Shown: positions 1 through 14,332 of the stretch, one piece after another
Numbering within the stretch: position 1 is the first letter of the stretch
How the letters are laid out: each line of letters opens with the position of its first letter
Assembly (NCBI RefSeq): GCF_036417845.1
Contig: NC_089981.1
Location: forward strand, 22,588,001 to 22,652,000
Source: Apteryx mantelli
Taxonomy: Eukaryota; Chordata; Aves; Apterygiformes; Apterygidae
Length of the DNA: 64,000 nucleotides
Reading direction: 5' to 3'
Notes under the pieces: model-generated
Seen by the model: only the letters and a program-made list of their open reading frames with translations
What the model was told of the DNA's origin: nothing
Database searches by the model: none
Position numbers and translations under genes: made by a program

Positions 1-3000
1 AACTCCCGTTAGTGCTTTACTGATAAGTATTTCTATAAGGTTTTGACTTAGTAGTCTTTCACACTGAGACTGGAAAAAATACTTGAGTATCTCAACCATG
101 CAAGCCACTTTCATTTGCTTTCAAATGAATCTACATCCTCAATTACTTCCTGTCTCACTATGATTACTCCCAAATGAAATAAGATAAGTAGAAAGAGGTC
201 TTGTAACTGCCTCTGATTCCCTGCAAGTCTGAATTGCACTCGTTTGGTTACCTCACCTTCCCCCTCCCTCGTAAAACACAGGTTTTTTCTGTATCATCAC
301 ATCTTTGAATAGTCCTTCATAAAGGAAAGCCAACTGATTTTTTTTGTTTGTTTGCTTGCTATATATACACTTATTTCAGAAGTCAGCTACTCAGTAATGG
401 TTTAATTTTCTTTTCATGTATAATTCTTTGTTCTCTCTGTAAGGTAGCACTTTGCAGATCTTCTCTCCTCCCATCTTTCCTCACCATCAGTTATTATTGG
501 TTTTCATAGCTCCTCCCAGTTAGCTGCTTGTATAATACTACTGCACTTTATGAACACAGGCCACTGAATTCAGTTAGTTCATGATCACCGATTACAAATT
601 CACTGTTTCTTCCTACATCCAGTCTGTTCTACATCAAATAGTTTTGAGCTAAAACATCTACCCTGTGGATCATGCAACTGTAGGCCTCAATAATGAGGCA
701 GTCAAATGCATAAGCAAGGTGAAAATCCTAAACCATTTCTTTTCAGGAAAAATCCTCTTGGCAGTTCTGTAACTATCCTATCTAATTTTAGGTGCACCAA
801 AACTCTGGGAAGATGACAGCTCACTGAAGTAGCTCCCCACTATCAATATTTAGAAAGTAGCTCTGTGACCAGCAGGATTAATGAAGCCTAGTTTCCCACG
901 GATGTTTTGTGACTAGATTCCCCAGTGTCTTAGAAACTTTCCATTTACAATGCCTTCTCACCACTGGGTCTTGAGGAAAAGGACAGGTCTTCATCTGTCC
1001 AGCTGCCTATTTTCATGAAGTGGCAGGGACCTGGCTATTAAGAATTGTATGCCTATATCAATTTTATTTGAAACTGGACAAATGGTAAAAAAGCTTCTGT
1101 GGATGGACAAAGAACAGGACAGACAGAGCTTACAGACATCTTGTTTTCTCAGAAATCAGGCTAAAAATAGAACTAATCTGCACTTGCAATAGTATTGGAC
1201 GAAGCAGGCAAGTCAACACCAGGACCTTGACACAATTCTGCTGTTTTGAGCCATGAACAATAATTACAACTCTAATCCTTGCTGTCAGAAAAGAACGTGA
1301 TCATACTGAATGATTAAGCAAAAAGAGAGATTTTCAGACAGATGAAAACAGATTTAATACATAGTGGGGGCTGAATTCCATGCAGCTGGTTGGAGATTTT
1401 AAAGCAGCACAGCATGATCTCCCTCTTTGACCTCTCTCCCTCAGTGAGCACATCCTTGCAGACAATATATCAAGGCTTTTACAGAGATGCATGCTACTCA
1501 GTAAGCATTTCAGAAAATGTGCATGCTTAGTAGTCAAATAAGCTCACATGCTTTTGTAATATAGCATTCTTTTGCCTTTTCTAAGGGCAGAAAGTTTCAA
1601 GAGCCAAAGAGCTGCATACAATGATACACCCCAAATCCCAGTTAAGTCAGAGCTCAAATACAGTCCCCGATTCTGGGGCCTGCACACCCAGACCAGAACA
1701 CCACAAGAGGGGCTGTACACTGCAAAACCAAAAATGTCAGCTCACCAAACCATAGTTTTGAAGTCAGTCCATCGTAGGAGAAAAACAACAGAAATTTCAT
1801 GTTAGTATAAATTTCTTCCCTTGTTTACACTCTGTATGCAAGTCCCATTCCTCTTAAAATGGAAAGAGCAATCAAACAGAAAGGTAACTCCATAAAACTA
1901 GTTTAATCATCACTGCCCGATATGCTCTTCCAGTCCTGACTTTTCATCTATTTTTTCTTTCAGAACATTCCCAGTTTTACACACAAGAAGTTTTGAGACA
2001 GAAAGGAGAAACCACAGGTGGTTCCTTCCCCTCTCAGCCAATGTCCATCTTCTTAACATCTCCAAACCACGTTCTGCTCATGTAATATAACAGACTACCT
2101 CATTAGTAATGAACAAGCCAGAGAAACTTCATTCCAGGAGATGAAAGTTTTTAAAGAATACGCAAGTATAAAAAGGGAATTCTGATGGAGAGAAAAAAAA
2201 AAAGCCTAGCAGTTCATTTCTAATGAGTTGGAACAGCCTGAAAAATCCCAAGATAATTATTCAAGTGAAAAGCACAGAACACTGTACCTCATTTTTCACT
2301 GCATGGTTTGCACAAGATAACATTAGCTAAAGACTGAGTGAGAGTCTGGATTTACAGGTTCCCAACAGAAGCAGATGTACAATTACTCATAGAAAAGCCT
2401 TAAGGGAGTTGAGCGTGTGATGTCAGAAAATTGAAATCTGAAAGAACATTGGCAAAACACACTGGCAAAAAAACCCACAACACAACTACAAGCCATAAAA
2501 TTACTTTACACTTGCATCCTCAGTTGCTTCCTTCCCCCTGTTCTTCTCAAGAACAGTCTTGTTTTGAACAGAATTTGGGCAGAGGGAAGAAGGTTTAAAA
2601 TGAATCTAATAGCTGAAAGGTAATCTTTGTATTTTCCTCTATAAGAAACCACTGTAACTAAGCATGAACAATGCTAGCCACAAACAGCACTTTTTACCTG
2701 TGATTTACAAGGATAGACATATCGAGCACCCTTCGGTTTATGAATTCTCTTCCTTTCTCTCTAGGTTTAAAATGCACAACAGCTACCACTGGAAAAATGG
2801 AGCTTTACATTGCCTGCACATCGGCTGCAGTACAGATGTAAACAAAGAATTTATATTGACATGCTTTTAGTGTCTAATTTACTGATAACTGCATCTTTGT
2901 AAACAAAGAATGTAATTTTTTTAACATACATGTGTATACAATTACATTAGTAAGTATAGAGAAACAGGATTGGCAACCACAAGCTTATAAAAAGGACAAG

Positions 3001-6000
3001 AATGAGCAACTGGTTTAAATTTTTTTTTATTTTTTACTTAATTAAGTTCACGTTTTCTGGTTTGATTTCATCAAAGCCACCCATTTCACACACGCAAGCT
3101 TTTACAGGCACAAGGGGTGGGGGGGCAGAACTTGCTTTTTGAACAGAAAGCTGACCACCACAGGCTTCTCAGCCTGGGACACCACCATACATAAACACAC
3201 CACCACCACATGCATTTTCAGAAGTGTTACTAAACAGATACAGCCTTCCTATTCAACAATGTTATTACTGGGCTCCCGATAAAATCCTGGGCAACTAACT
3301 GCTGGAGTTATCAAGCCCTTCTGGTGAAAACTCAACTCCTTTTCTTTAACAGTAACAGAGTACCAACAGCACAGGAGGGATCACGAACAAGCACATGCCC
3401 CATGCCGAAATCATCGTATCAGACTTCTGAAGAACAGTCCCGCGCTATGCATGCTTCTGAGCAAGGACAAAAAATGGCTTTAAACTACAAAAAAGGAGAC
3501 ATTAGTGTTAGACATTAGGAAGAACATTTTAAGGGTGCAGATAGCCCGGGGACATTGTGGTAACATTTGTTCACTGGTGGAGTTTCAGAGTTTGTAGATT
3601 AGCTTGTTCTCTACCAGAAGTGGCTTAGTCACAGTTTATTTTGCCTTAGGAAAATGCATCTTTCAATACTATTCTCTATTATTCAGAATAGTAGCTTACA
3701 TTCAGAAAAACAAAACAAAACCAAAAACCTACAACTCTCTTTATGCATTGCCTTCAACCGCTGCAGTAATTTCATGAGAGAATGTGTAAAACTCAGATGT
3801 CTGTGACAGGGGCTGTCAGTTGTTCACTGAAAGGATCACAGTTTAAAATACAAAAATATCTCCATCAAGGGCATCCTAAGAAAACCACAAGCCTTATTTT
3901 CCCTGCTGTCATTAGCATTCCAGACCTTGTTCAACTTTTCTTTACAGCAAGAACTTCTTTACCAATTTCTCAGATTAGATCAGAGCGGCTATTAAAAAAA
4001 ACAAAACAAAAAAAACCCCAACCCACCCCAGCCAGCTTGTCAACCAAGAATATTTCAACCAAGTGCTTTAGATTCACAACGCAGAAGTGCTGGAAGCAGT
4101 CACTTCACAAAATAAGCAAGCTTCAGATCACTGGGGGATTGCAAGTGATGACTGACTGGCAAGTAAAAGCTTGCTGTATTCTGATCAGGAAACATAATGG
4201 TATTTATGTACCAAATGAAATTTTTGCAGAACATTGAGGGCTGGCATTTTTCCTTAATATACATATCCCATCCCAGCTGTTGCCTTTGCACTACTCAATC
4301 TCCAAACAGGGAGAAACACAGGATCTGTTCTTGTCATGGAGTAGTCTACACAGTTTTCATGAAGCCAAACTAATTACCTGTGGCCCATCTGGTTTCAACC
4401 AGTAACAGAAGTCAAGAAGGAGAAAGTGCCAACAATTACATGCCCTGGACAGAAAGCGTAATATCCCCTAGCAGACACCTAGGGACAAACGAGCCCGGAA
4501 ACTGCTGTCCTTTCTTTCCACTAACAGAGACTATTCAGGTCAGGGCCAAGGCATGCTGGCAGGCCAGTATGTGCTGTTTACACTGTATTTTTTGAATAAC
4601 TTAAAAATTTGTATATGAAACTCTTCAGCCAACATAAAAAATTCATTTGGCTGACAAAACCAGACAACTTGAATAGCAAAGAAGAAAAAGTTTCTTTCAC
4701 CCCTTGCCACTGTATTCACTGTTTCTCTTTATGGGGAGGCCAACTGCTCTCTTAATGCTGTCCCTGCTACTTTGCTTCAGCATCTTTAGAGGAGTCATTT
4801 AAGCAAGACTATGCATAAATGAACATCCACTGTGTCACCATTTGGTTCTCCTAATTTCCAAACTATCTCAGTGCCTCTGATGCCAGGGCTTAATGCCCAG
4901 GCAAGTCATGCTCCAGTAGCAGAACATCATGCAAAACAAGCCTGTACCCTGGAGCATATGAGCTTGATTTAAAAACACTAACACACCAAATGTAGGCTTA
5001 ATTCCTCCTTGCAAAGATTAAAATGCTAATTTATTTTTTAGCAGAATTTTCCAACATCACACTGAAACTTATGCACTAATTCCTCTATGGCAGCTGGCTC
5101 AAAGTTGGTAGAGCTGCAAACGCCAGGCAGGGGGAGGAATACATTCTGCCGCTCCCTCTGTCCCATGTCGGCTGACCTACAGATTCTTTTAATGATCCTC
5201 CCTAGTGGGAATTCAAAAGCTGACACATATACCTGCTTCAACACATGGGAGTGCAGCCAGACCTTGGCTGCATTAATTTTATATGGTGAAGCAGTCTTTA
5301 AAAAGCCACTTACCTGAGAATAGATTTGTTCCTCTCAAGTCCTCCCTCAATCTATACAAAACACATTGCACCTTGGACAGCTGCAATTGGAGCCATGCTG
5401 CATTGAGCTGGCAGCCCAACAAACAGCAGCAAACACAGAGAAAGCATTGGTAAGGGAAACACAGGCATAGTCGAGATCTATTAACAAGCATCCAGATTTA
5501 CTCTAGCTAACAGAATTCAATTTATAAAGAGATCTGACTGGCAGATCTATACTTTAAGCCTTTATACAGGGAAGAAACAAAACCCATGAGCAAAATGGCG
5601 TGGCTCTAATGTGGTTCAGTAGGTTTACTATAATTGGAAGAGGTCATTAAACTTTCTCCAATAACAGTTACTTAGAAGTAGTCATTCCCTACCCAGTTTT
5701 CTGCTCCCCTCAATACAGACTCATATCTCAATCTGTATCCTGTGATCCAAGTCGCACATTATTTTACAGGTTCTCTAATATGCAGCAAAAACTATTATGC
5801 TAGTCAGCTAGCCTAGACAGCCCACAAGAATCATTTCCATGCCTTCTTCAGTGCTGAATTTTATGCACTGAGCCCAGTTTCAAAAATCTCTTGATACATA
5901 ACTGTACCCTCCATATCCTGACAGGGTCTTTTCTAGAATACTTACAGGAAGAGTGATGACTACTGAAAAGATGGAGGGCAGTCTCTTACGATAAACTAAC

Positions 6001-6521
6001 TATAACAAATGGGAAGCTCTGCACAGTTACAAAGAATTTCACAAGCTGGTGCTTCCCAGGCTGCTTTTTTTGTATACTGCTTGCCCAAAGCGATTGTCTT
6101 CCTGTATCAAACTCCGTCATTAGCAACAGCAAGCATGGAAGAACATACTTGATGTATACACTAGCTAACTATACAATGAGTGCACACTGACCATTTTTAA
6201 GAATTGCTCACTTTTACGCGACTTCTGCGTAAAATTGGAAGGAATAATAAAAAAAAGTGGCCTATAGAAAGATCAGAAAAGTGCAGCAACAAAATTAGTT
6301 TATTATGGCCAGGTCTGTCATAAACTTTTTAACCTTTCACAGCATGAAGTGTAGGTACTGGTAGAAATGCATCCTACTTGATAAATACTACTCAAAGTTA
6401 TTTTTCTAGTATATGTATGCTGTCTAGTACGCATATGCTGACATAACTTGCTAGTTTAAAACTCCATCTGAAACAATCTAGAGGTTTCCTGCTGTTTTGA
6501 TCCCTGATATTATTTACTTAC

Positions 6522-6603
6522 CCAAATTTCAAGGATTTGTATTTGCCCCACTTAGTTTTAACATCATTGTCAGGCAGAACTAAGCGGTGGTTCTCATTGC
6601 CCT
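6522..6603 (-). other. exon-like segment in the left CHID1 region
   Basis: On the minus strand CCCTCTTTGTTTCAG precedes 6603 and AAATTTGG/GTAAGTAAA follows 6522, enclosing 82 nt. The single open frame reads GNENHRLVLPDNDVKTKWGK then YKSLKF. Its phase does not fit splicing from the last recognised CHID1 exon: joined there, it meets a stop at the third codon. It does not resemble the missing CHID1 C-terminus. It may be chance or an exon of another transcript. Confidence 0.2.
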
Positions 6604-9600
6604 CTGAAACAAAGAGGGCTTAGATGCTGTTACAGCAAGGCAATTATATTTGTGACAAACACTGCAGCAACTTCTAAATATGACAGACTCCTAGAGAAAA
6701 ATAAATTACTTGAACAATTATGATTATCTTTTCACAATAAACTTTTATGAGACTAAACCACCCATTTCCTTTGTCACATACACAAGACACTGGTTGGTTG
6801 GGGCATCCTTTGAGCAAGGCAACTGTGAAGTCAACAAGCAATTTTTCCATCATGTACGCTTCCCACTTACCAGTAAAGTATGTATGTGCGCTTGTAGGAA
6901 AGAAGGGGAAAAAAAGCACAGAAGCACGAAGTAAAAGGGGGAAACCAGCTGCTAATAGCTTCGGTTCTTTTCCCTGCTGCCCATCTTCCCCAAGATGCAC
7001 AGTAGCAAAACCGAACTGATTTCTACTGCTATCTAAAACATCCTAAATAGCAGTAACAAAGATCGAGCAGATTCTGGTCATTTTCATTGCACAGCAACTC
7101 TGGAAAGAAAGTGCTGAAGCTACTTAAGACAGTCCTTCACATCTGCAATGTGTTCTGCAGCCAGAACAAAGAATAAACTGAACAGCTAAAAAATTAATTT
7201 TGGAGAAGTAGAAGGTTAGAGGCTGAAAAAACTGACAGCACGTACCTAGAGAAGCTTTAACTAATGTGGAGGGAGGCCGTAGACTTTTTTTTTTTACTCT
7301 TACATATTCAGACACGAATACCTAAAGTTAGGGATGCTTGCTGTATTTTGAATGAGGAGCATACATTACGTTCAAATATTTGAAGAGAGAAAAGTGGTTT
7401 GGGTTCCTGCGACTTTCAAATGAAAGCAGCAACAGCACAACTACTGTGCATCTCATGAAACCAATAAGGACTAACGATTTGATATGGATTATTTGCCAAG
7501 ACTGAAGCGGCTTTACTATGCTCTCTTCAAAGCCTAGATTCAAAAAGAGTGGAAGACATGCTCAATTACAAATTTAACTGCATTTGTTTCACTAGCAAGC
7601 AACAGGCACGGGCAAGACTGCTGCTCAGTAGAGAAGAATTCTGCAAACTCTTTACAGAATGAACAGGTAATAAAACAGCATTACAGCACAATCAGTCAAA
7701 GGACCTGAAGATCTAAACTTCTGGTCTGCAGGAAGTTTTGACACAAATTGTGAACCCTAATTTTCAGCCATCTCAGGATCCAGCTGCTTAACAACTGGTC
7801 CAGCTTTCTTTTAAAGTTCTGAGAAGAGATCTGTGCTATTTGAGCATTTTCTTCTTGTATTTATCTTAAGAGATATCTTAAGAGTTTAGCACAAAGGTGG
7901 CAATAATTTGAACTTTAACAAGAATATTTTAAAAAAACCAAATTGCTTCAAAATCTTGTTTTTTTTCCCCCTCTCCCAAACCCATTTTATATACTTTTCT
8001 GACAGCTTAAATCCAGAACAATTCTAGGATTCCCCCTTATATAAAGGTGGGTCTTGATCCATAAGTTTTATAGTGAAGCCTAAGACAATGAATTACCACA
8101 ACAAATGAAAAACCCAAACACACACCTGTCTATTCTGAACAGTCAGAAAAAGTGTTCCAAAGGAGGAAAACCCTCTGGTATATAAAGACCTCTTCATAAA
8201 CAGCAGAGAAGCCTAGAGAAGACTTCTCAAAAAAGGTTTTCTCTGCACTTCCCACTCCACCAGAAGAACCATTTTAACAAGACAATGTCTTACTTTGCCA
8301 GAACTACAATGTCTCCATTCTCAAAGAAGAGACTAGTATATCCTACCTTTTACAGCCCTCATTAAGATCCACGAAGGACTGCAAAGATGTGATACAGAGT
8401 TGATAAACCATTTAGAAATAAACTGTAAATCTGTAATTCAGTGTCTGATCTTTTGAGAGACCAGAGTCACCATCTAAACACTGTGATATTTAAGACAGTT
8501 GAAGACACTGAATTAAATTAATCAGTGGGTGATTTCCTATAAAGCAACCTGCAAAACAAGAGATTAAGCTTCAGCTCATGCTGTAAATTAGCTATGTTCA
8601 AGGCTAAATTTAGCAATCTCTTCTACAACCTTAAAGAAATGTACACATGAAGCAGCAGCTGAACACAAATTGCTGTGGCTTAAGTTGAAACTGTCTCTCC
8701 AATTAAGCATTTTACTGATGCTGAGAAATTTAATAGCTGCTATGTGGAGGCAGAGTGTATTCATTTACAAAAAATGTCTGTATATTAATGCACAACCATT
8801 CAGTTTCCTGTGATAAGCAGACATATGTACAAGAAAGGGTAAAAATGACAAAAGCAATAATAATTCTTGTAAATACTTCATTATTTGATAGGAATTTGAG
8901 GAGAACTATGGCCCACATATTTGCATTGAAATCTAGTGAAGATAATGAGGAATATTTTCAAAGATATAAAAATGCGAACTAAAATAAAGGTTTTCTGCCT
9001 CTTTCACTGGCATCTCCTAGAAGAAGCTAGGTTAACTCCATGCATTCACATCTTGCCATAGCAAGCCTTATTGTCCAATGAATGAAGAATGCAGTTTCAA
9101 AACTTCCAAAGAAAAAGATGAGTCTTTTCAGGATGAAAATACAGAAATTCAGATTCAGCCCTGTCTGCTCTCTATTATCACTACTACAAAGACAAAACCA
9201 AAGCAAAACCAGTTTAGAGCATTCTTCCTGACATTGTCTGGGAATGTCAACACATCCAGTTCTTAGAACCATAAGCATACTACAATGAAGATTATCAAAA
9301 TAAAACTGCCATTTGAATATAAAATGAACTCTTTGATGGCTTAAATCCAAAGCATGTTGGAGCAGAAAAGACGACAACAGCTGAATCATAGTAAAACACT
9401 GTGAAGGCTTGATAATCTCCCTGTTCTAGGAACAGTGATACAGTAATTGCTCTTGAGATATTTTCAGTTTTCCTGGAAGTCCCTTGTCTCATAATGTGAA
9501 TGTAAAACAAATATATCCCCTGCCAGCAGCAACTTCCCATTGCTTTCAAAAAATGTAGTGTCAAGAACACTTAGCCTCAGCTTACTGCAAATGAGTCATC

Positions 9601-10499
9601 AAATTTTAAGGCTTCAGACTTTTGAAATGCAAAAAGTCCTTTGATTTTCAACTTTTTTCTATCAAACAAGAAATCATCCTCAGTAAGAAGTTAAAAATAA
9701 TGGCTTGGGCATAACTGCACTTAGCTGGAATGGATGGGAAGCAAAAAGACACCAAGATTCTGTGCTTACCATACAGATGAGGCAAACTGCTCAGAGCAGG
9801 GAGAAAACAGCCAACACAGTATCTGTCAGAAAATGTTTTGTAATAGGCATGTTTTGTCAATTCCAGACAACTCATGAAAATTCACATCAGCTTATAAATT
9901 TAACAGTATGAGCCTCTTCAGTGTTTTAGACACCATTTCGGAAATGTTTACCTCAGTCATTTTAATTCACTGAAGCTAAAAGCATGCCTACAAAATCTCA
10001 ATTTAAGAACACAATGCCAAAACTTGATGTGAATCTTCAACTGCCTCCCTTCCTTTGCTGCATTTCCCCCCCACAACCACTGCCTTTTTTTTTTTTTTGT
10101 CACAACTCAAAGAAAAACTTTTTAGATTTCTGGCTTTCCTCAAACTTTAGGAGGCTTAATGAAGTATTGAAAGGCAGCTATTTAAAAAAAAATCTAAGGC
10201 TACTCTGAGTCCCAGGTGTAACCCCTGCATAAGGAGCAACCCACAGCTCTGCCACAGCAAGAGAAACAGGGGAAGGTGTAATTATGAATTTTTTTTTTTC
10301 CAGGAGAGAGGAAGAAAGTTACACAACAGAGCTTCCTTGTGCTACTCCACAGAACAGGCATTTATGTAGGATTAATACTGACACCTACAGAAATGAATAC
10401 AGGTGCTGCTCTCCCTTTTTTCCTTGTGCAGATGTGCATGGACTGCAACCCATCTAGGTAGCACCAAGTTTAAAATGCATATGGAGAAACATCACTGTT

Positions 10500-11300
10500 G
10501 CTGAGGCTTGAAGAGACCTCTAAGTATAGTCTCATCACCTGCCCAAAAGAAGGATTGAGAATTATTCAGGCAATTACCGCTGACAATTTGTTTAACCTGT
10601 CTTTAAAAATGCTTCAGTAAGGAGAAGATGAAAATTTCCCAGGTGTTTCTAGTGTTTTGCCATCCAAAGTTATTCTTTTTCTAGTACTCAACCTAAGACT
10701 CCTTTATCACAAACTAATAGTATTTTTGTCTTTTTCTTCCAAGCTGATATAAAGAACTTATCACTGTCATTTATACAGCCCCTGCTGACATATTTGAAGA
10801 CTCATTATATTTCTTGACACTTTCTTCCTCTTTTTAATATACTAAATAAAGTCATTCAAACTTTCCTCAAAGACGACATTACCTAGACTTCTGGCCGTTT
10901 TTTCTTGTTTTCCTTCTAAACACTCATTTTTCTATATCCTTCTCTAAACATAGCAGCCCAGGCTCAGTTTTCCATACAAGACCTCCCTAGCACTGAGGAG
11001 AGCTGAATAATTACCTTTTTCTTCCTCAGGCTGAATGCTCCCTGTCCGCAGTCTCAGAAGGGGAACTATCCCTTTTCCTACATCACACAACACTGGTGAC
11101 TCAATATTTTGCAACTGTCTGATCCTCTTCCAGCACAGGTCTGTGCGGCCAATTCTTCGTATTTTGCATTTATATGTTTATTTCTCCTTTCTTAACACAG
11201 GTTTATACATTGGTCTTTACTCATCTCAGATAATTACTTTACTAATCTCAGATAATTCTTAATGTTTCTGGAGTAATTTCAAGTTTTGCTCACATCCTTT
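10500..11300 (-). mobile_element. degraded CR1/L3-type LINE, 3' portion, minus orientation
   Basis: Read on the plus strand, this block follows the reverse complement of an old amniote CR1-class 3' region as I remember it. It starts with a GACCTCT...TCATCACCTGCCC end segment, then TTTAACCTGTCTTTAAAAAT, ATATTTGAAGACTCATTAT, a TTCTTCCTC...TAAATAAAGTCATTC stretch, CAGCCCAGGCTCAG, GAATAATTACC, a CATCACAC...TGGTGACTCAATATTT stretch, and a CCAATTC...TATTTTGCATTTATA stretch. Many substitutions and small gaps show great age. No functional reverse transcriptase frame remains. Exact subfamily and ends need a repeat library. Confidence 0.7.
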
Positions 11301-11654
11301 TAAGGGTTTGCTTACTAAGCTGATATCTTCCACACACTCAAAAACAACGCCCCCACCGTTTTAGGGAAGCGTTTCAGATCACTTCCATATGACATATATT
11401 GCCTGTGATTTTCCAGATGTCCAACAGCCTGGATAAGTAGCCACAAAACAGCAAAGACTGATTTTATACTGCATACAACAACATGTCCAATACATTCAGG
11501 ATGTATTGGACTTGCTATGCATGTGCGGCACAGCTGAGCAGGGCAGCGCTATGCATTCTGCTGTAGAGCGTAGGCACACGTTTCTGCTCGGAAAATTCAA
11601 GGGCCATGGCTGAAATACTCTCTCCTGTTCAAGGGGTCTTACTTTAAAAAAGAT

Positions 11655-11765
11655 GCAGGAGAATTAGAGAGTCTCCAAAGAAGAACGAGAATGATCCAAA
11701 GTCTAGAAAATATGACCTTAGTAAAACATTAATAGACTTTGGTTTATTTAGTTCATATAACGCTT
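11655..11765 (+). mobile_element. short CR1-type LINE fragment, plus orientation
   Basis: The sequence GAGTCTCCAAAGAAGAACGA, then GAATGATCCAAAGTCTAGAA, then AATATGACCTTAG and GGTTTATTTAG follows a well-known CR1 3' block. That block runs 'gagaggagagcaacgaaaatg', 'atcaaaggtctagaaaacatg', 'acctatgagg', '...ctgggtttatttag'. It has the opposite orientation to the neighbouring fragment at 10500-11300, so these are separate insertions or an inverted piece. Confidence 0.6.
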
Positions 11766-14321
11766 GCTGATGGGTCCCACTTGAAACGTCATCGCAGTCT
11801 GACAGTCACACACCTGCAGAGCGTACTATTTTAAGATAGCTGGGCACTTGTGTCAAATTCATACAGAGAGCTTTTGTTTTAGAGACAACAGGGAGACAAC
11901 CGCGTGCAAATTACCAGTAGTGGCATTTTCAAGAACTTTCTTTGAAGGGAAGTGAAAGCTCCAATGACTTGTTCACACCATGCATCATTCTTGCTATTAA
12001 TCCTAAATACCATGTCCCCTAAGGCTAAAAGAAAACATACTGCTCAATGAGCTCTGCTTTGTTCTGAAAAGCATGTTATTAAGACACAGGTAAGAACGCC
12101 TGCTACTTTTGTATAGTATTATTTAAACCAAGGCCTCATATATAGTATTATCATGCTAGACTTGTTAAAATTAATGAGACTGCATGAATCCTCCCTTGTG
12201 TTATTTGGGGCTTCTTGAAAAATTGCAGCAATCTATTTTTAGAATCTTTTTCTTCCATAGCATTTTAATTGTTATGATTCATACATATAAAACTCCAAAA
12301 TTTGGAGGTTTTAAATCAATTTCTTTTCCCAGAAATGCAGTAATCACTACTTTAACAGGCCTTTTAACAATGTAACCAGTGCCTTTTGTAGCTTCATTAT
12401 ATACTCAAAGTATGACAACACAAGTTCTTAGCATCTTAAATGTGATCTTTAAAAAAAAAAGACAAAAAAGTTTTCAATGGTATGTCAAATAAAATTTGAG
12501 AAATTTTACTTGTTTACTTGAAATTTTACTTTATCCCACTTACAGATTCCATAAAATTTCAAGGGGTAAAGAATCATTTGCTATTCAAGCAGCAGCTACT
12601 GCCTTGTACTTGCCTGAAGACAGGGGTTGTAAAAGGCTGTCCATCACATGGGATATAAACTGCTTGGTGCATGTCCAAACCATCAATATGCAAGTAAAGA
12701 GCATAGTGTTACGTTATAAAGTCAGTGACACAGCCAATGCCATTTTTATTGCTAGTTTGTGCTAAGAATTCTACCTCAGGGGACTATAAACGTCCAAGGA
12801 AGTGACCACTAACAACCTGTCTGCAAATACTGAGCTATTTAACACTATGTTTAGCGGAAATAACAGGTTTTAATGACTTAGTGTCTACAAAGCTGATCCT
12901 TAACACAGTTATACCATATGCTCAATGTCTGTAAAAAACTACAAATGCCAGAAATGCCCTGGTTATACAGCCACAGAACCACTGTGAAGACAATATCCTA
13001 TCTGCAGCTCCTGCGAGCTTGTGTCTGCCTTTGCTCTCTCTCAGGACAGCAGGAAACAGGAGAATTACTGATATTCTTCCTGATGACATCACATCTAGAA
13101 AGCTTAAGATTTTTCTTTACTCATTGTTTTCTTCATAGTAACTGGGAACCGCTGAGGATAAAACCATTATTGAACCTGAACAAAATATATAATAATCCAG
13201 TCAGATTAAATTCTGTTTTACTTGCAAACAAGAACAAACTACTATTCAAAATCAAAGCCTCCCTTTTTGCTTACCAAAATGCATACATAAGATATCCCAA
13301 AGCATATAAGCAGTAAGAAACAGAAATAACTAACTCAATTCCTTTGATTTACAGACTCAGGAGAGCAGGTGCAGCCAAATTTCAAGTCTCCTTTGCCATC
13401 TTTTTTGTTTCAACAGCTTATTTAACCCCTAAGCAATGCATATATTTATCTGCCTTTTTTAAAAGCTAGTCTCTGCCAAAACCAACCAACCAAGACAAAC
13501 TGGTACCACCACATAACAAGGAGGAAAGCATAAAGGTAGCTGACTCCAGCACAGCTATCCTATTCAGAGAGAGGCTTGATACCAGTATAAAAGCATCCAC
13601 ACACAGCTTTCACCAGTATAGTAACTGCAGTACATTAATCACTGAATTAGTTCCATCACTAAAAATAAACAAGTATATTATAGATATGTTAAGCCCAGCG
13701 CTAGAACCCACATACTTAGGCCAGGAATCTTATCAAGCCCAGGATTAGTCAGCACAAATCAAGTTACCCAACATTGCCATTTATTTGGTGATCAACAGCA
13801 AGAACACGCCTGGCCACTCACTGTTGTTTTAGATATGGTACTTGTATAGTTTATACATGCATCCATGTATGTTAGAAGCAGTAACACTGCCTAACATTTT
13901 GAGACAATCTGTTGAAAGACAGGCTGGAAGTCTTCAGCAAACCATCTGCACTAGCAACCATTTACATACTACAGCAATGCTAGTACCTCTCTTTAGACAG
14001 GTACGATCGCAAGTCTCTCATCCCAAAGCGGAGTTACAGCATACACACTCTTTACGTCATAACTTTGGTTCTTGCCGCTTATTTCTCTTGCAAATCACTT
14101 ATGTTTGCAGGAAAATCATGCAATCCCTGGAGATTAGGTGGGAAGAAACGCTAGCTATCCTAATCTGTGTTTGCCAGCCTGATAGCTCCACAGGTATTCT
14201 CTCTGGCAGCAAAACTCAGAGAGATTCCTGCTCCCCCCTCCACACATTCCCACCTTCAGGTTGGGCCAGCACAACTGTCTCTGGACAATGCTGTGAACAG
14301 TTAAAAGAAGTGATCTGCATT

Positions 14322-14332
14322 CCCCCCCCCCC
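14322..14332 (+). repeat. poly-C run
   Basis: Eleven C in a row in the left flank. Confidence 0.9.

Noticed and set aside
256-330. Minus-strand open stretch ending at a GTGAGG-like donor
   Set aside because: Tested as a CHID1 exon; the upstream side is A-rich with no acceptor, and the translation does not match CHID1.
3782-4237. 151-codon plus-strand open frame
   Set aside because: Lysine-rich A-run in the middle, no family resemblance, intronic position.
5319-5450. Minus-strand open frame ending at a strong donor (TCTCAG/GTAAGTGG)
   Set aside because: Tested against the missing CHID1 C-terminus; no similarity, and no convincing acceptor.
8345-8385. 41 nt minus-strand segment between TTTGCAG and AAAG/GTAGGAT
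   Set aside because: Splice sites are fair, but the short translation does not match any expected CHID1 block.
12395-12425. Minus-strand SYFEY reading resembling the CHID1 EHxFEYK block
   Set aside because: A stop lies a few codons upstream and the following residues do not continue the CHID1 sequence.
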